Source: Bacillota bacterium (GTDB lineage: Bacteria; Bacillota; Clostridia; Christensenellales; Aristaeellaceae). From it: a DNA stretch of 20,437 bases. The stretch covers positions 1 through 20,437 of the forward strand of contig WRGP01000239.1 of the NCBI GenBank assembly GCA_009787135.1, read 5' to 3'. Numbering within the stretch: position 1 is the stretch's first letter; each line of letters begins with the position of its first letter. Positions 1-8,755 of the stretch are shown here, piece after piece. A program made the position numbers and the translations under genes. The notes below the pieces were generated by a model, which searched no databases, was not told the origin of the DNA, and saw only the letters and a program-made list of their open reading frames with translations.

Positions 1-30
1 AAGAGGGCCGCCACAACTTGTGGCGGCCCT
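1..30 (-). terminator. Probable intrinsic terminator of the surface-protein gene
   Basis: A perfect 12-bp inverted repeat (4-15 with 19-30) with a 3-nt loop lies 20 bp past the stop codon of the minus-strand repeat protein. Read on the minus strand, the GC-rich hairpin is followed by CTT before the window ends, so the U-tract cannot be seen completely. It could also terminate a neighbour outside the window. Confidence 0.7.
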
Positions 31-49
31 TCGGTTACCAGTGTCTTGG

Positions 50-3000
50 TTATGGCTGCAGCAGTTTGTTATAGGCAGCCAGCACGTTGCCGCAGCGTTC
101 TTTCTCGGCGGCCAAATACTGGCTGATGTTTGCCCTGTCGGCATTGCCAAGTCGAATGGCCAGTTCCTCCAATTGCCCAAGCGCCACAACATACTGAAGG
201 TACAGCCCCTGCACTGCCGTAATCTGTTCCATGGCCGCGGTGGGGGGCAGCGCGTTCAGCGCCGTGGTCAGTACTTTTTCAAGCGAACCGACCAATGTGT
301 ACGCCACGTGCAGGAAGCGAAGCCGCTGTGTTTCCGATTGCATCTCTTCAAGGCACGCATAGATGTCCGCAATAATGGCCTGGGCTTTTTCAATTTCTCT
401 GTCGCTTAAGACCTGCAGCACGCGGCTCATGAGCATATCCACAATGCCCTTGCGATTCTCGGGCAGGATGCCGATGGCGGAGGAGGAAGCGACAACCTTG
501 AACCTGTCACGCAGCATGGTCACCGCGTTGCGCGCGTTGATATCCAGTTCGTTGGCGGGATCCAGCAGCAGGTCGAGTATGCCGCCGACGGCGCTGGCAA
601 TAATCTGCAAGGCCTCTTGGGAGGCGAGCGCTTCGTTGGTACAGGCCAGATTGACCAGCATGACGGCATACGCCAGCGCGTAATCCCACATCGCGTCCGC
701 GCGCGCGACGCTGTACTGCGGAAGGTTCCATTCAGAGGGCAGGGGCGCCATCGCCAAGACCAGCATTTCCATAATGGTCATGCTATCCTGCGGGGAATTC
801 GCGCGAATCCCGCCGTATAGATCCTTCACATAGGCGAAAGACTGCCTGCGCTGCTCCGTGGTGCCAAAGGCGGCCTTGTAAGCGTCGGTCGAGAAGGTGG
901 CGCCGGAATAATAACCACTGCCCCCGCTCCCGCCCGCACTGGACCCGCCGCCGCCGGACTTGACGGTAAAGGTGATTGTGCTTTCGGAGGAAGCCATGTC
1001 CGACGCGGAAGCGATTACCTTGACCGTATACGTGCCGGCTTTCTTGAGGTTTTCCCCCGGGAACGTCACGCTGTTCGTGTTGACCGAACGCTGTACAGTG
1101 GTATTGTCCGGCAGGGTGAGGATCACCGTATACACGGTCGCTCCGGGAACGGCGTTCCAAGTCACGGTCAGGTCCTTGCCGGCCGTATGCGACGTAATGG
1201 GCGTGATGACCGGTGTGGCCAAGCCATAGCGCACCTGAAAGACGACGGCCGATTCGGCATAGGTCCCGTTGGCTGAAATGGCCCGGACCGTAACAACATA
1301 GGTCCCCGCTGTTTGCAGATAGGAAGCGGCGTAGGTAGCCGTTGTTCCGTTGATAATGCCCGCAACGGAAGTGGTGCCCACCGGCGTATACAGCGTGGAA
1401 GCATAGCTAACGGCCCCGTTTACGCCTGCCCACTTTATGGTGAGCGGTTGCCCTTGCGGGTGCGTGGCGAATTGCTCTATCACCGGCGCGGAAAGCGCGC
1501 TGCCAACGGACACCGTGAAGGTAATGGTCGCCTCGGACGGCGTATACGCGCCCATGGTGTTATAAGCGCGGATGGTTACGCTGTACGTGCCTGTCTGGAT
1601 GAAATCAGAGGGCATAAACAGGGCGCTGCTCGCGTTGGCATAGATAACGCCTTGCGCTGTTTGACCGTTTGGCTTGGTCAATGTCGCGGTATAGGAGTTG
1701 GCGTTATCGATTCTGTCCCACGTCACGACGAGGGTCGTGTTCGTATAGTGGGAGGCGACTGTCCTGATCACCGGCGCGGGCAAGGCGTTTCCGGCGCTTA
1801 CCGCGAAAGTTACGCTTTGGATCCTGGGCGCGTACGTCGTGCCGTTCTTGGCGGTAATGGTGAGCCTGTAGTTGCCGGTGGCGGTGAAATTGGAGGCCGA
1901 GAGGGTCGTCTGCAAAGAGGACGATACGCTTGGCAGCGCCACTTCCGCACCGCTGGGCAAGGTCAGCTTTATGTCGTAGCTGGAGGCATTTTGCGAGGCG
2001 GTCCACTGAACCGGCAAGCTGGTGTTCAGTGGGTGCGTGGTGGATGAAGTCGGCGTGGTGATGGAGAAGCTGCCAACCCCGTTCTTGACCATGAAGGTAG
2101 CGGCGGCGGTCTGGTCGTGATACCCTGCCGCCCTGGCGGTTACCTTTATCGTATACGGACCGGCCGACGTGAATAAACTCGCCGGCAATTTTGCCCCCGG
2201 GGTGGTGATCGGGTCTTCGTACTTAATGGTGTCCGCGATAGGCTTAAGCTCTTCGCCTCTATAGAGCTGTACGCGGTAATCGGTAATTGCTATGCCCGCG
2301 GGCACTGTCCACCGCGCCTCCAGAAGGGTATTAAGCGGATGTTCGGCTGGAACATTGAGCGTAAAGCCCGGCATTCCCTCCTTGACGGCGATGGAAATGG
2401 AAGCTTCGGAAGAATATAGGGCGCCGCCGGTATCCTCGGCAATAAGCTGGAAGGTGTATGTACCCGCCTCCCACAGGTTGGAATCTGCTATTGGCTGATT
2501 GAGTTCCGCCAGGCCAGCGGTTGGTATAACGGTAATATCGGCCTTGCCGCTCTGCTTGATCACATAGCGGTCCGCGCCCGTTACGGCGTTCCACGTCAAG
2601 GTCAGCATGCTGCCTTTGTTCAGGTTTGTATCATTGGTGAAGACCGGCGTGGGCAGCTGATTTTGCACGTTGATAATTTTGGTTGCCGGCGCGGAGTTGC
2701 TTATCCCGCTCGCCGTGGTGGTGGTGGTCACCGACAGGGTGTACGAGCCCGGGGCCGAAACGGCGGGGATGGTATAGGTGATGGAGTCGCCGGCGGACGG
2801 AATGGTTTGCAAATGCCTGTAGCCCGCGCTGTTCGTCAGCTCGATTTCATACGCGATGCCCGAAACGCCGGACATCGTAACGGCGGAGAAGGAGATATCC
2901 ATCGCGCTGCCGACAGGGAAGGCGCCGGGCACGCCCGAAAGACTCACCTGCGGGAGGGCGCCGGAAACGTTTACCGTGATCTGCGCCATACCTTCACTTG

Positions 3001-4516
3001 CCCCGCTCGCCTCCGCGATAACCTTCACGGTGTACGGACCCGCCGCAAAGTTTGACGCGTCAAAGGTCGCCGACCACGGGGCGCTCGTGACGGCCGCTGT
3101 GTCCAGCAGCGCCGGCGTGGCCGCTGTGTCCAGCAGCGCCGGCGTGACGCCGCTGCCCCAGAGCTCGACCGTATAAGATGAAGCGTTCTCCACGGCGTTC
3201 CATGTAACGGTCAGCGGCAAACCCAGCGCGAGATACGAGCCATTCGCGGGCGCGGTGATCACCGGCGCGACTAGGCTTGATAAGGCTCCCACGGCAAAGA
3301 CCGCGGACGCGGTGTCCAATACTGCCTCGGTTTCCTCAGCGCCGCCGCTCACTGCTTCCGCCATGAGCCTATACGTTCCAGCGGTTGCCAAATCTTTAGC
3401 CAGAATCTTACCGTTTGGCTGGTCTGTCTGGTCTGTATTGATTACTGCATAATATTTGCTACTACCATTCAGACGAAAGCGCACTTTTTTTGTCCCATCG
3501 GGAATATTGACCACCGAAAAGTCAAGCGCCGTATTCATCTCATGATACGCGGGGATACCCGAGAGGGAGAAAGGGTTTCCTTTGCCTGGCGTAGAAGCGT
3601 TGCCGTCTGGCTCGGAAGTGCCTTCCGGCTCGGAAGTGCCTTCTGGTTCGGAAGTGCCTTCTGGCTCGGAAGTGCCGTCTGGCTCGGAAGTGCCTTCTGG
3701 CTCGGAAGTGCCGTCTGGCTCGGAAGTGCCGTCTGGCTCGGAAGTGCCTTCTGAATTGGAAGTACCGCCCAGCCCGGAAGTGCTGCCCGAATTGGAAGTG
3801 CCATTCGGCCCGGAAGTGCTGCCCGACTCGGAAGTGCCATCCGGATTGTTGGACCCATTCCCGTTATTCCCGTTGGAGCCATCGGACACAATTTCCGAAC
3901 CGGGCTCCGACACAGTAATGGTCATCGTATCATAGGCGATTTGCCTTTCCGCGCCCTCTTTGCCGGCAAAGGCTTTTACGGTTATGGTCACGCTGCCCGT
4001 GGGAAGCGAAACCGTACAAGATGGATCAGCTTGCCCGTCAATAAAATATGTAGAGACAGCTTCACCTTCAAAATTTTCGCACACAACCTCATAGCGAGTC
4101 GCGCTGCTCACCCTGTTCCATTCGACCAAGAGGCTGGCGCCATGCACGGCGGTTGGCTTGTTGATGATTTTGAGCGTGCGGTCTTGAGAACCTTGACCGG
4201 CGGATTTTTTCGAATTGTCCTTTTGGTGGTTTGGATCATGCGCATCGTACGAATTTTCTCTGTCGGTACCCTGCCTCACCACACGGAATCCGGTGGTGCC
4301 GCTGTCATCTTCAGCAGATGCAGAATCCCCCGATGACTGCTCATTCGGATTATCATCAAGACCTGTAATACGATTTTCGGTGTTCGATTCGGTGTTATCC
4401 ATCTGAGCGTTCTGACTATGACCGTCTTCAGCCAACACAGTCAATACAGGAGCGCAACACATGCTCCAGAGCAAACAAAACAACAGGACTTTTCCGATGA
4501 TACGAGCCCCTCTCAT
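50..4516 (-). CDS. Secreted multi-domain Ig/Fn3-like repeat surface protein (1488 aa)
   Basis: A large exported protein, presumably cell-surface or extracellular. The start at 4516 is chosen over the in-frame ATG at 4576 because GGAGGTGG (4521-4528) sits just upstream and the next residues form a signal peptide: MRGAR, a hydrophobic core, and a probable cleavage after VLA (residue 29). An acidic Ser/Asn/Asp-rich stretch follows, then one Ig/Fn3-like domain (about 110-205), a hexapeptide-repeat linker (227-304), and about nine more beta-sandwich repeats of 90-105 residues (about 305-1185). These share a W-[ND]-x-V core and a GTYTVxVxA strand near the end. A Gly/Ser hinge (about 1187-1200) leads to a C-terminal region of about 290 residues that reads as mostly alpha-helical and that I do not recognise. 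I see no LPXTG motif, SLH domain or C-terminal membrane anchor, so how it is retained is unknown. The promoter is at 4612-4640. An adhesin or matrix role is inference. Confidence 0.85.
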   Translation of the reverse strand: MRGARIIGKVLLFCLLWSMCCAPVLTVLAEDGHSQNAQMDNTESNTENRITGLDDNPNEQSSGDSASAEDDSGTTGFRVVRQGTDRENSYDAHDPNHQKDNSKKSAGQGSQDRTLKIINKPTAVHGASLLVEWNRVSSATRYEVVCENFEGEAVSTYFIDGQADPSCTVSLPTGSVTITVKAFAGKEGAERQIAYDTMTITVSEPGSEIVSDGSNGNNGNGSNNPDGTSESGSTSGPNGTSNSGSTSGLGGTSNSEGTSEPDGTSEPDGTSEPEGTSEPDGTSEPEGTSEPEGTSEPEGTSEPDGNASTPGKGNPFSLSGIPAYHEMNTALDFSVVNIPDGTKKVRFRLNGSSKYYAVINTDQTDQPNGKILAKDLATAGTYRLMAEAVSGGAEETEAVLDTASAVFAVGALSSLVAPVITAPANGSYLALGLPLTVTWNAVENASSYTVELWGSGVTPALLDTAATPALLDTAAVTSAPWSATFDASNFAAGPYTVKVIAEASGASEGMAQITVNVSGALPQVSLSGVPGAFPVGSAMDISFSAVTMSGVSGIAYEIELTNSAGYRHLQTIPSAGDSITYTIPAVSAPGSYTLSVTTTTTASGISNSAPATKIINVQNQLPTPVFTNDTNLNKGSMLTLTWNAVTGADRYVIKQSGKADITVIPTAGLAELNQPIADSNLWEAGTYTFQLIAEDTGGALYSSEASISIAVKEGMPGFTLNVPAEHPLNTLLEARWTVPAGIAITDYRVQLYRGEELKPIADTIKYEDPITTPGAKLPASLFTSAGPYTIKVTARAAGYHDQTAAATFMVKNGVGSFSITTPTSSTTHPLNTSLPVQWTASQNASSYDIKLTLPSGAEVALPSVSSSLQTTLSASNFTATGNYRLTITAKNGTTYAPRIQSVTFAVSAGNALPAPVIRTVASHYTNTTLVVTWDRIDNANSYTATLTKPNGQTAQGVIYANASSALFMPSDFIQTGTYSVTIRAYNTMGAYTPSEATITFTVSVGSALSAPVIEQFATHPQGQPLTIKWAGVNGAVSYASTLYTPVGTTSVAGIINGTTATYAASYLQTAGTYVVTVRAISANGTYAESAVVFQVRYGLATPVITPITSHTAGKDLTVTWNAVPGATVYTVILTLPDNTTVQRSVNTNSVTFPGENLKKAGTYTVKVIASASDMASSESTITFTVKSGGGGSSAGGSGGSGYYSGATFSTDAYKAAFGTTEQRRQSFAYVKDLYGGIRANSPQDSMTIMEMLVLAMAPLPSEWNLPQYSVARADAMWDYALAYAVMLVNLACTNEALASQEALQIIASAVGGILDLLLDPANELDINARNAVTMLRDRFKVVASSSAIGILPENRKGIVDMLMSRVLQVLSDREIEKAQAIIADIYACLEEMQSETQRLRFLHVAYTLVGSLEKVLTTALNALPPTAAMEQITAVQGLYLQYVVALGQLEELAIRLGNADRANISQYLAAEKERCGNVLAAYNKLLQP
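3093..3146 (-). repeat. Perfect 27-bp tandem duplication in the surface-protein gene
   Basis: The 27 bases at 3093-3119 are repeated without a mismatch at 3120-3146. They encode TPALLDTAA twice in a row in a loop of the third beta-sandwich domain. Frame is kept. The lack of divergence suggests a recent duplication. Confidence 0.95.
3605..3838 (-). repeat. 18-bp tandem repeat array (13 units) encoding a Ser/Thr/Pro linker
   Basis: Thirteen consecutive 18-bp units lie inside the surface-protein gene. Eight near-identical units (3605-3748) encode GTSEPD or GTSEPE. Five more divergent units (3749-3838) encode GTSNSE, STSGLG, GTSNSG, STSGPN and GTSESG. The array keeps frame because the unit is a multiple of three. 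It forms a flexible, acidic, glycosylatable-looking linker between the first and second beta-sandwich domains. The near-identity of the eight units suggests recent slippage expansion. Confidence 0.95.
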
Positions 4517-4541
4517 AATTCCACCTCCAAGTAGTTTGCCA

Positions 4542-4593
4542 TAAAACCACCGGAGCGCTATCCCCCTCAAAGACACCGCTGACTGTGGTTTTA
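4542..4593 (-). promoter_or_regulatory. Leader-RNA stem-loop upstream of the surface-protein gene
   Basis: A 9-bp inverted repeat (4542-4550, TAAAACCAC, with 4585-4593) encloses about 34 nt that hold a shorter possible inner helix (AGCG 4554-4557 with CGCT 4577-4580). It lies in the roughly 90-nt leader between the promoter and the Shine-Dalgarno site. I do not match it to a known riboswitch class, and no terminator follows. It may only stabilise the message. Confidence 0.4.
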
Positions 4594-4611
4594 AATTCGA
4601 TTACTTTCCAT

Positions 4612-4640
4612 AATATAGCAAACCTGTAGAAATTTGTCAA
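4612..4640 (-). promoter_or_regulatory. SigA-type promoter of the surface-protein gene
   Basis: On the minus strand: TTGACA (4635-4640), a 17-bp spacer, then TATATT (4612-4617) with an extended -10 TGC in front. Transcription would start near 4605, giving a 5' leader of about 90 nt. Confidence 0.85.
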
Positions 4641-4985
4641 GAAAAAAATACAAAATTATTACATATCTTGTACGTAAAATAAAAATTGTACACTCTGATA
4701 AGCAGTTTTGCATGAAGAAGAATGATGATTTTTAGGTGATTTGACGTTTGTGGAAGGATGACATCGCAAAAATTTCATGCCCGGGCCCGGCGTGCATACG
4801 GGCGCTGAGCGGCGCGCCATGCTCGGGACGCGGTTGCGGTGTTCAGCGTGCCGAATGCGCCCGGCGCCGATTGCGAAAAAGCCTTCCATTTTATCTATGG
4901 CTGATGATGAGCACGCCTTGCTTGCGTTTTGCGGGAATCAGGACTTTTCCGTGGGTATCAACTGGTCTTTCCTGCGGGCGTGTGA
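4641..4985. other. Divergent intergenic region, no gene seen
   Basis: The stretch between the divergent promoters is A+T-rich near 4640-4740 and then G+C-rich. Open frames on both strands across it lack a Shine-Dalgarno site, recognisable protein sequence and conserved motifs. I see no RNA gene or repeat in it. Confidence 0.5.
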
Positions 4986-4991
4986 TATACT
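4986..4991 (+). promoter_or_regulatory. Possible -10 element for the DUF4097-lpdA-pgi cluster
   Basis: TATACT lies about 55 bp before the DUF4097-type start codon. The -35 position (4963-4968, TGGTCT) matches the consensus poorly, so the promoter would be weak or need an activator. It is proposed mainly because it is well placed in front of the first plus-strand gene. Confidence 0.4.
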
Positions 4992-5046
4992 ATTGATAAA
5001 AACAAGCCGTACCAATACCCAAAGGAGCAGCCGAGGGAGGATTGCT

Positions 5047-5781
5047 ATGGAACAAAACCTAACATTCCCAAGCGCGCAGGTACAGCGAGTGCGGATGAAG
5101 CTGGCCTGGGCGCAGGTAGAGATCGTCACCGGCGAGGAGGACGTGCATCAGGTGTTCATCGCGGGGGACGACGAGAGCGTCGCGGAGATGAGAAACGAGC
5201 TGGACGGCGGGGAGATCATCGTCGTGCAGTCTCAGCGCGCTTACGCCAAAGAGGTGCTCCAGCGCAGCCGCTGGCTCCAGATTTGCCTTCGGCTGCCGCG
5301 GGGTTTTGCGGGCGATATCGACGTGGATACGGTCACCGGGACCATCGGCGCGCACAAGATCGCGGGCGGGGAAATAGCCCTCACCACGGTTAGCGGCGCC
5401 ATCCGCGCAAAGGGCGTTACGGGCGAGAGAATCTCGTTGCACACCGTATCGGGCGCCGTGGTAGGGGATTCTCTTCACGCAAGACGCGGCGGCTTTAGGT
5501 CCGTTTCCGGCATGATTACGCTTGAAAACGTAGCGCTGGACGCCATGAAGGTATTTACCGTCAGCGGCGGGGTGAAGCTATCCCTGCTGGCGGGATGCCG
5601 CACGCTGGATTTGCAGTCCATATCGGGCGCGTCGTGCGTCGCGGTCGAAGGGCCGGCCAAAGCGTCGATGGGCTCGCTCAGCGGGCAGTTTGTGCTCAGC
5701 GAGGAGGTCAAGGAAGCGCCGGGCTGCCTTGAGATCAGCGCGTCGACCGTGTCGGGCAACCTGGTGATAAAAAGAAAATAA
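5047..5781 (+). CDS. DUF4097-type beta-solenoid protein (244 aa)
   Basis: The product resembles the DUF4097 'putative adhesin' family. The C-terminal two thirds repeat the motif [TS]-[VIL]-[ST]-G roughly every 20-25 residues (TVTG, TVSG, TVSG, SVSG, TVSG, SISG, SLSG, TVSG), as expected for a right-handed beta-solenoid. There is no signal peptide or membrane segment, so it is probably cytoplasmic or membrane-associated through a partner. The molecular function of the family is not established. The start at 5047 is set by GGGAGG (5035-5040) six bases upstream. The open frame runs back to 4777, but that part is not protein-like and covers the probable promoter. lpdA follows 43 bp later on the same strand with no terminator between, so the two are probably co-transcribed. 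Confidence 0.8.
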   Translation: MEQNLTFPSAQVQRVRMKLAWAQVEIVTGEEDVHQVFIAGDDESVAEMRNELDGGEIIVVQSQRAYAKEVLQRSRWLQICLRLPRGFAGDIDVDTVTGTIGAHKIAGGEIALTTVSGAIRAKGVTGERISLHTVSGAVVGDSLHARRGGFRSVSGMITLENVALDAMKVFTVSGGVKLSLLAGCRTLDLQSISGASCVAVEGPAKASMGSLSGQFVLSEEVKEAPGCLEISASTVSGNLVIKRK

Positions 5782-5824
5782 GGGGGGACCTTATTGATTC
5801 CCATCTTGGAGGGGGGCGCGCGCC

Positions 5825-7183
5825 ATGTTTGATCTGCTGGTGCTGGGCGGCGGGCCCGCCGGGTATCTGGCCTCCGAGCGCGCGGGGCACGCGGGGCTTT
5901 CCGTGTGCTGCTTTGAAATGCGCGAGTTGGGCGGCGTGTGCTTAAACGAGGGCTGCATCCCGTCCAAGGTGCTGCTCAATTCCGCCAAGATATACGACCA
6001 TGCCCTGCACGGCGAAAAGTTTGGCGTTGTGGCCAGAGACATCGTGCTCGACCACGCGGGCGTGCAAAAGCGGCGCGCCAAGGTCGTTCGCACGCTGGCC
6101 GCGGGCGTCAAGGCGAAAATGAAGGCGAACAACGTAACCGTGGTGAAGGCGGAGGCTGTGATACGCGGGCATGAGCGGGGCATCTTTGCCGTAGAGGCGG
6201 GCGGCGAAACGTACGAGGGCAGGCGTATCCTCGTCGCGACGGGTTCCTCGCCCGTTGTGCCGCTGATCGCGGGCCTGCGGGAAGGGCTGGAAAGCGGCTG
6301 GGTGCTGCTAAGCCGCGAGGTGCTGACGCTTCCCGAGGCGCCTGAAAGGCTTGCCGTCATCGGCGGCGGCGTCGTCGGCCTGGAGATGGCCGCGTATTAC
6401 AACACCGCCGGCAGCCAGGTCACGGTGATCGAGATGCTGGATCATATCGCCGGGCCCACGGATCGCGAGATTTCAGATTTCCTGTTGAAGGAATACCAGG
6501 CCAAAGGCGTGGACTTCCGCCTGGGCGCGAAAGTCGTCTCGCTGGGCGGGGGCAGGGTGACCTATGAAAAGGAGGGAGAGACCGTTTCCGTTCCGGCGGA
6601 TAAGGTGCTGTTATCTATCGGGCGAAAGGCCAACGCGCACGGCATCGGCCTGGAAGCCATCGGCGTGGAGACGAACCGATCCGGCGTTGTGACGGACGCG
6701 CGGGGCAGCACGAACGTGCCAAACGTGTACGCGGCGGGCGATGTGAACGGCCGGTCCATGCTCGCGCACACGGCGTATCGCGAGGCGGAGGTCTGCGTCA
6801 ACACCATGCTGGGCAAGCGCGACACCATGCGCTACCACGCCATTCCCTCCGTCGTCTATACCGCGCCGGAAGTCGCGTCCGTGGGCCTGACGGAAGAGGA
6901 GGCCAAAGCCCAAAGCGTCCCGTATGAGTGCCGCAAGCTGTCCATGCGCTACGCGGGCCGGTTCGTGGCGGAAAATGATGGGGACGGCCTGTGCAAGGTG
7001 CTCATGGAAGAGCGCCGGCGCAGCATTATCGGCGTGCATATGATCGGGGCCTATGCGTCCGAGATCATCTGGGGCGCGGCGGAAATGATTGAGACGGGGC
7101 TGCGCGTGGAGGAAGCGAGAGAGATTGTCTTCCCACACCCGACGGTGTCAGAGATTATTCGAGACGTGATGTGGGAATTTTGA
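5825..7183 (+). CDS. lpdA: Dihydrolipoyl dehydrogenase-type flavoprotein (452 aa)
   Basis: A class I pyridine-nucleotide disulfide oxidoreductase, which re-oxidises dihydrolipoamide with NAD+ in 2-oxoacid dehydrogenase or glycine-cleavage complexes. Visible features: the N-terminal FAD-binding GGGPAG (residues 8-13), the redox-active disulfide CLNEGC (Cys39, Cys44), the NAD-binding GGGVVGLE, the second FAD motif YAAGDVNG, and a C-terminal dimerisation domain ending in HPTVSE with the catalytic His438-Glu443 pair. The length is normal for the family and nothing appears to be missing. A GGAGGGG site (about 5807-5813) supports the start. No lipoyl-domain or E1/E2 gene lies nearby, so the complex it serves cannot be read from context. 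A close paralogue such as another disulfide reductase remains possible, but the CLNEGCIPSK signature favours Lpd. Confidence 0.9.
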   Translation: MFDLLVLGGGPAGYLASERAGHAGLSVCCFEMRELGGVCLNEGCIPSKVLLNSAKIYDHALHGEKFGVVARDIVLDHAGVQKRRAKVVRTLAAGVKAKMKANNVTVVKAEAVIRGHERGIFAVEAGGETYEGRRILVATGSSPVVPLIAGLREGLESGWVLLSREVLTLPEAPERLAVIGGGVVGLEMAAYYNTAGSQVTVIEMLDHIAGPTDREISDFLLKEYQAKGVDFRLGAKVVSLGGGRVTYEKEGETVSVPADKVLLSIGRKANAHGIGLEAIGVETNRSGVVTDARGSTNVPNVYAAGDVNGRSMLAHTAYREAEVCVNTMLGKRDTMRYHAIPSVVYTAPEVASVGLTEEEAKAQSVPYECRKLSMRYAGRFVAENDGDGLCKVLMEERRRSIIGVHMIGAYASEIIWGAAEMIETGLRVEEAREIVFPHPTVSEIIRDVMWEF

Positions 7184-7245
7184 CGCGAATGCAGGAATTT
7201 CAAGGGGAACTTGCCATGGCAGTGAAACGGAGAGGAGTCAAGCAA

Positions 7246-8664
7246 ATGGGCGAGGGAAAACGGATTGGGCTGGATGTCAACAACATGATGGCGGATATCA
7301 TCGGCATGCCATATGGGATAGATTCGGAGGCCGTCGACGCTTTGGCCCCCTACGCGCAAATGGCGCAGAAAAGCGTGCGGGAAAACCGCGGCAAGGGCAT
7401 GCTGGGCTGGACGGAGCTGCCGTACAACCAGGCGGAGATCGTGGACAAAATTGAGGCGGTCGCCGCCCGGGTGCGGGAGCGGTTTGACGCCTTTGTGGTG
7501 TTGGGCATCGGCGGTTCCGCGCTGGGCCCCATTGCCGTGCAGCAGGCGCTGAATCACCTGCGCTGGAACGAGCTGCCGCCTGGAAAGCGAAACGGCCCGA
7601 AGCTGTATGTGGAGGACAACATTGATCCGGAACGCATGGCGTCGCTGCTGGATGTCATTGATGTCAAACGGACCTGTTTTAACGTGATCACCAAATCCGG
7701 CGCGACAGCCGAGACGATGAGCCAATATCTGATCATTTCAGAGCTGCTGAGGCGCGAGGTGGGCGAAGGCTTTGCGTCGCATATCATCGCGACCACGGAT
7801 AAATCCCGCGGGAACCTGATCCAGCTCGCCCGCGCCGAGGGGTTTGAAACCTTTATCATCCCGGACGGCGTAGGCGGCCGCTTCTCCGAACTCTCGCCGG
7901 TGGGCTTGCTGGCCGCGGCGGTATGCGGCATTGACATCCGCGCGATGCTGGAGGGCGCCAAGCTTATGGACGCGACCTGCCAATGCGGCGACGTGTGGCA
8001 GAACCCAGCCCTGCTGGAGGCTGCCCTGCAGTATGTGGCCATGACGGATATGGGCGCGAATATTCAAGTCATCCTGCCCTACGCGGACAGTTTGAAATCC
8101 ATCGCCGACTGGTTCTGCCAGCTCTGGGCGGAGAGCTTGGGCAAAAACGTCACCCGCAAGGGCATGGCGGTCAATGTCGGCCAGACGCCGGTGAAGGCGC
8201 TGGGCGTGACGGATCAGCATTCGCAGTTGCAGATGTATACCGAAGGGCCGTATGACAAGGCGGTCACGTTTATCAAGGTGGAGAAGTTCCGCGCCGAGAC
8301 GGCCATTCCGCACGGATGCGAGCAGTTTGCGGACGTCGCGTTTCTGGGCGGCAAAACCCACGGCCAGCTCATTGAGGCGGAACGGCAGGGCACCGAGTAC
8401 GCGCTGTGCCGCGCGGGCCGCATGAACCAGACCATTGTGCTGCCGGAGATCAGCGCCTACACCATCGGCCAGCTGCTCTATTTCTTTGAGATGACGACCG
8501 CCTACATGGGCGAGCTGCTCGATATCGACGCGTTCAACCAGCCCGGCGTGGAAGAGTCAAAGCTGGCGTCCTTCGCCGTGCTGGGGGATGAGGGGGAGAA
8601 GTTCGCGCGAAAGCGCGAGGAAATGGCGGGACAGGCGGCGAGGCGGGAGAAGTACAGGTTGTAG
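7246..8664 (+). CDS. pgi: Glucose-6-phosphate isomerase (472 aa)
   Basis: Interconverts glucose 6-phosphate and fructose 6-phosphate in cytoplasmic glycolysis and gluconeogenesis. Two SIS sugar-phosphate domains are visible: GIGGSALG (from about residue 87), KSGATAET (about 149-156), the family signature around GVGGRFSELSPVG (about 208-220), QHSQLQ, and the C-terminal signature DAFNQPGVEESK with the catalytic lysine. The ATG at 7246 is preferred because GGAGAGGAG (7229-7237) lies 8 bases upstream. In-frame ATGs at 7216 (weaker AAGGGGA site) and 7171 are alternatives, and the 7171 one would overlap lpdA. The gene follows lpdA with a 62-bp gap and no terminator, consistent with one transcript. 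The next gene converges on it from the other strand, and I see no clear terminator in the 91 bp between. Confidence 0.93.
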   Translation: MGEGKRIGLDVNNMMADIIGMPYGIDSEAVDALAPYAQMAQKSVRENRGKGMLGWTELPYNQAEIVDKIEAVAARVRERFDAFVVLGIGGSALGPIAVQQALNHLRWNELPPGKRNGPKLYVEDNIDPERMASLLDVIDVKRTCFNVITKSGATAETMSQYLIISELLRREVGEGFASHIIATTDKSRGNLIQLARAEGFETFIIPDGVGGRFSELSPVGLLAAAVCGIDIRAMLEGAKLMDATCQCGDVWQNPALLEAALQYVAMTDMGANIQVILPYADSLKSIADWFCQLWAESLGKNVTRKGMAVNVGQTPVKALGVTDQHSQLQMYTEGPYDKAVTFIKVEKFRAETAIPHGCEQFADVAFLGGKTHGQLIEAERQGTEYALCRAGRMNQTIVLPEISAYTIGQLLYFFEMTTAYMGELLDIDAFNQPGVEESKLASFAVLGDEGEKFARKREEMAGQAARREKYRL

Positions 8665-8755
8665 GTTTATCGCGTGCTTATTGGCTGCGCCTCGCCGTTA
8701 TGGGCCTTTTGCATCCCATTAGCCCTATCGGTCTGTTTTCCGGCACGCGCCTGAT

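Noticed and set aside
3605..3838. CRISPR-like array
   Set aside because: The units are contiguous 18-bp coding repeats without spacers.
3535..3935. Repeat-rich open frames on both strands over the hexapeptide array
   Set aside because: They are shadows created by a stop-free 18-bp repeat; the genuine frame is that of the surface protein.
4517..4576. Upstream in-frame start of the surface protein at 4576
   Set aside because: It would put 20 residues in front of a textbook signal peptide. The strong GGAGGTGG site belongs to ATG 4516.
4777..5046. Longer start of the DUF4097-type protein
   Set aside because: The extra 90 codons are not protein-like and cover the probable promoter. GGGAGG sits directly before ATG 5047.
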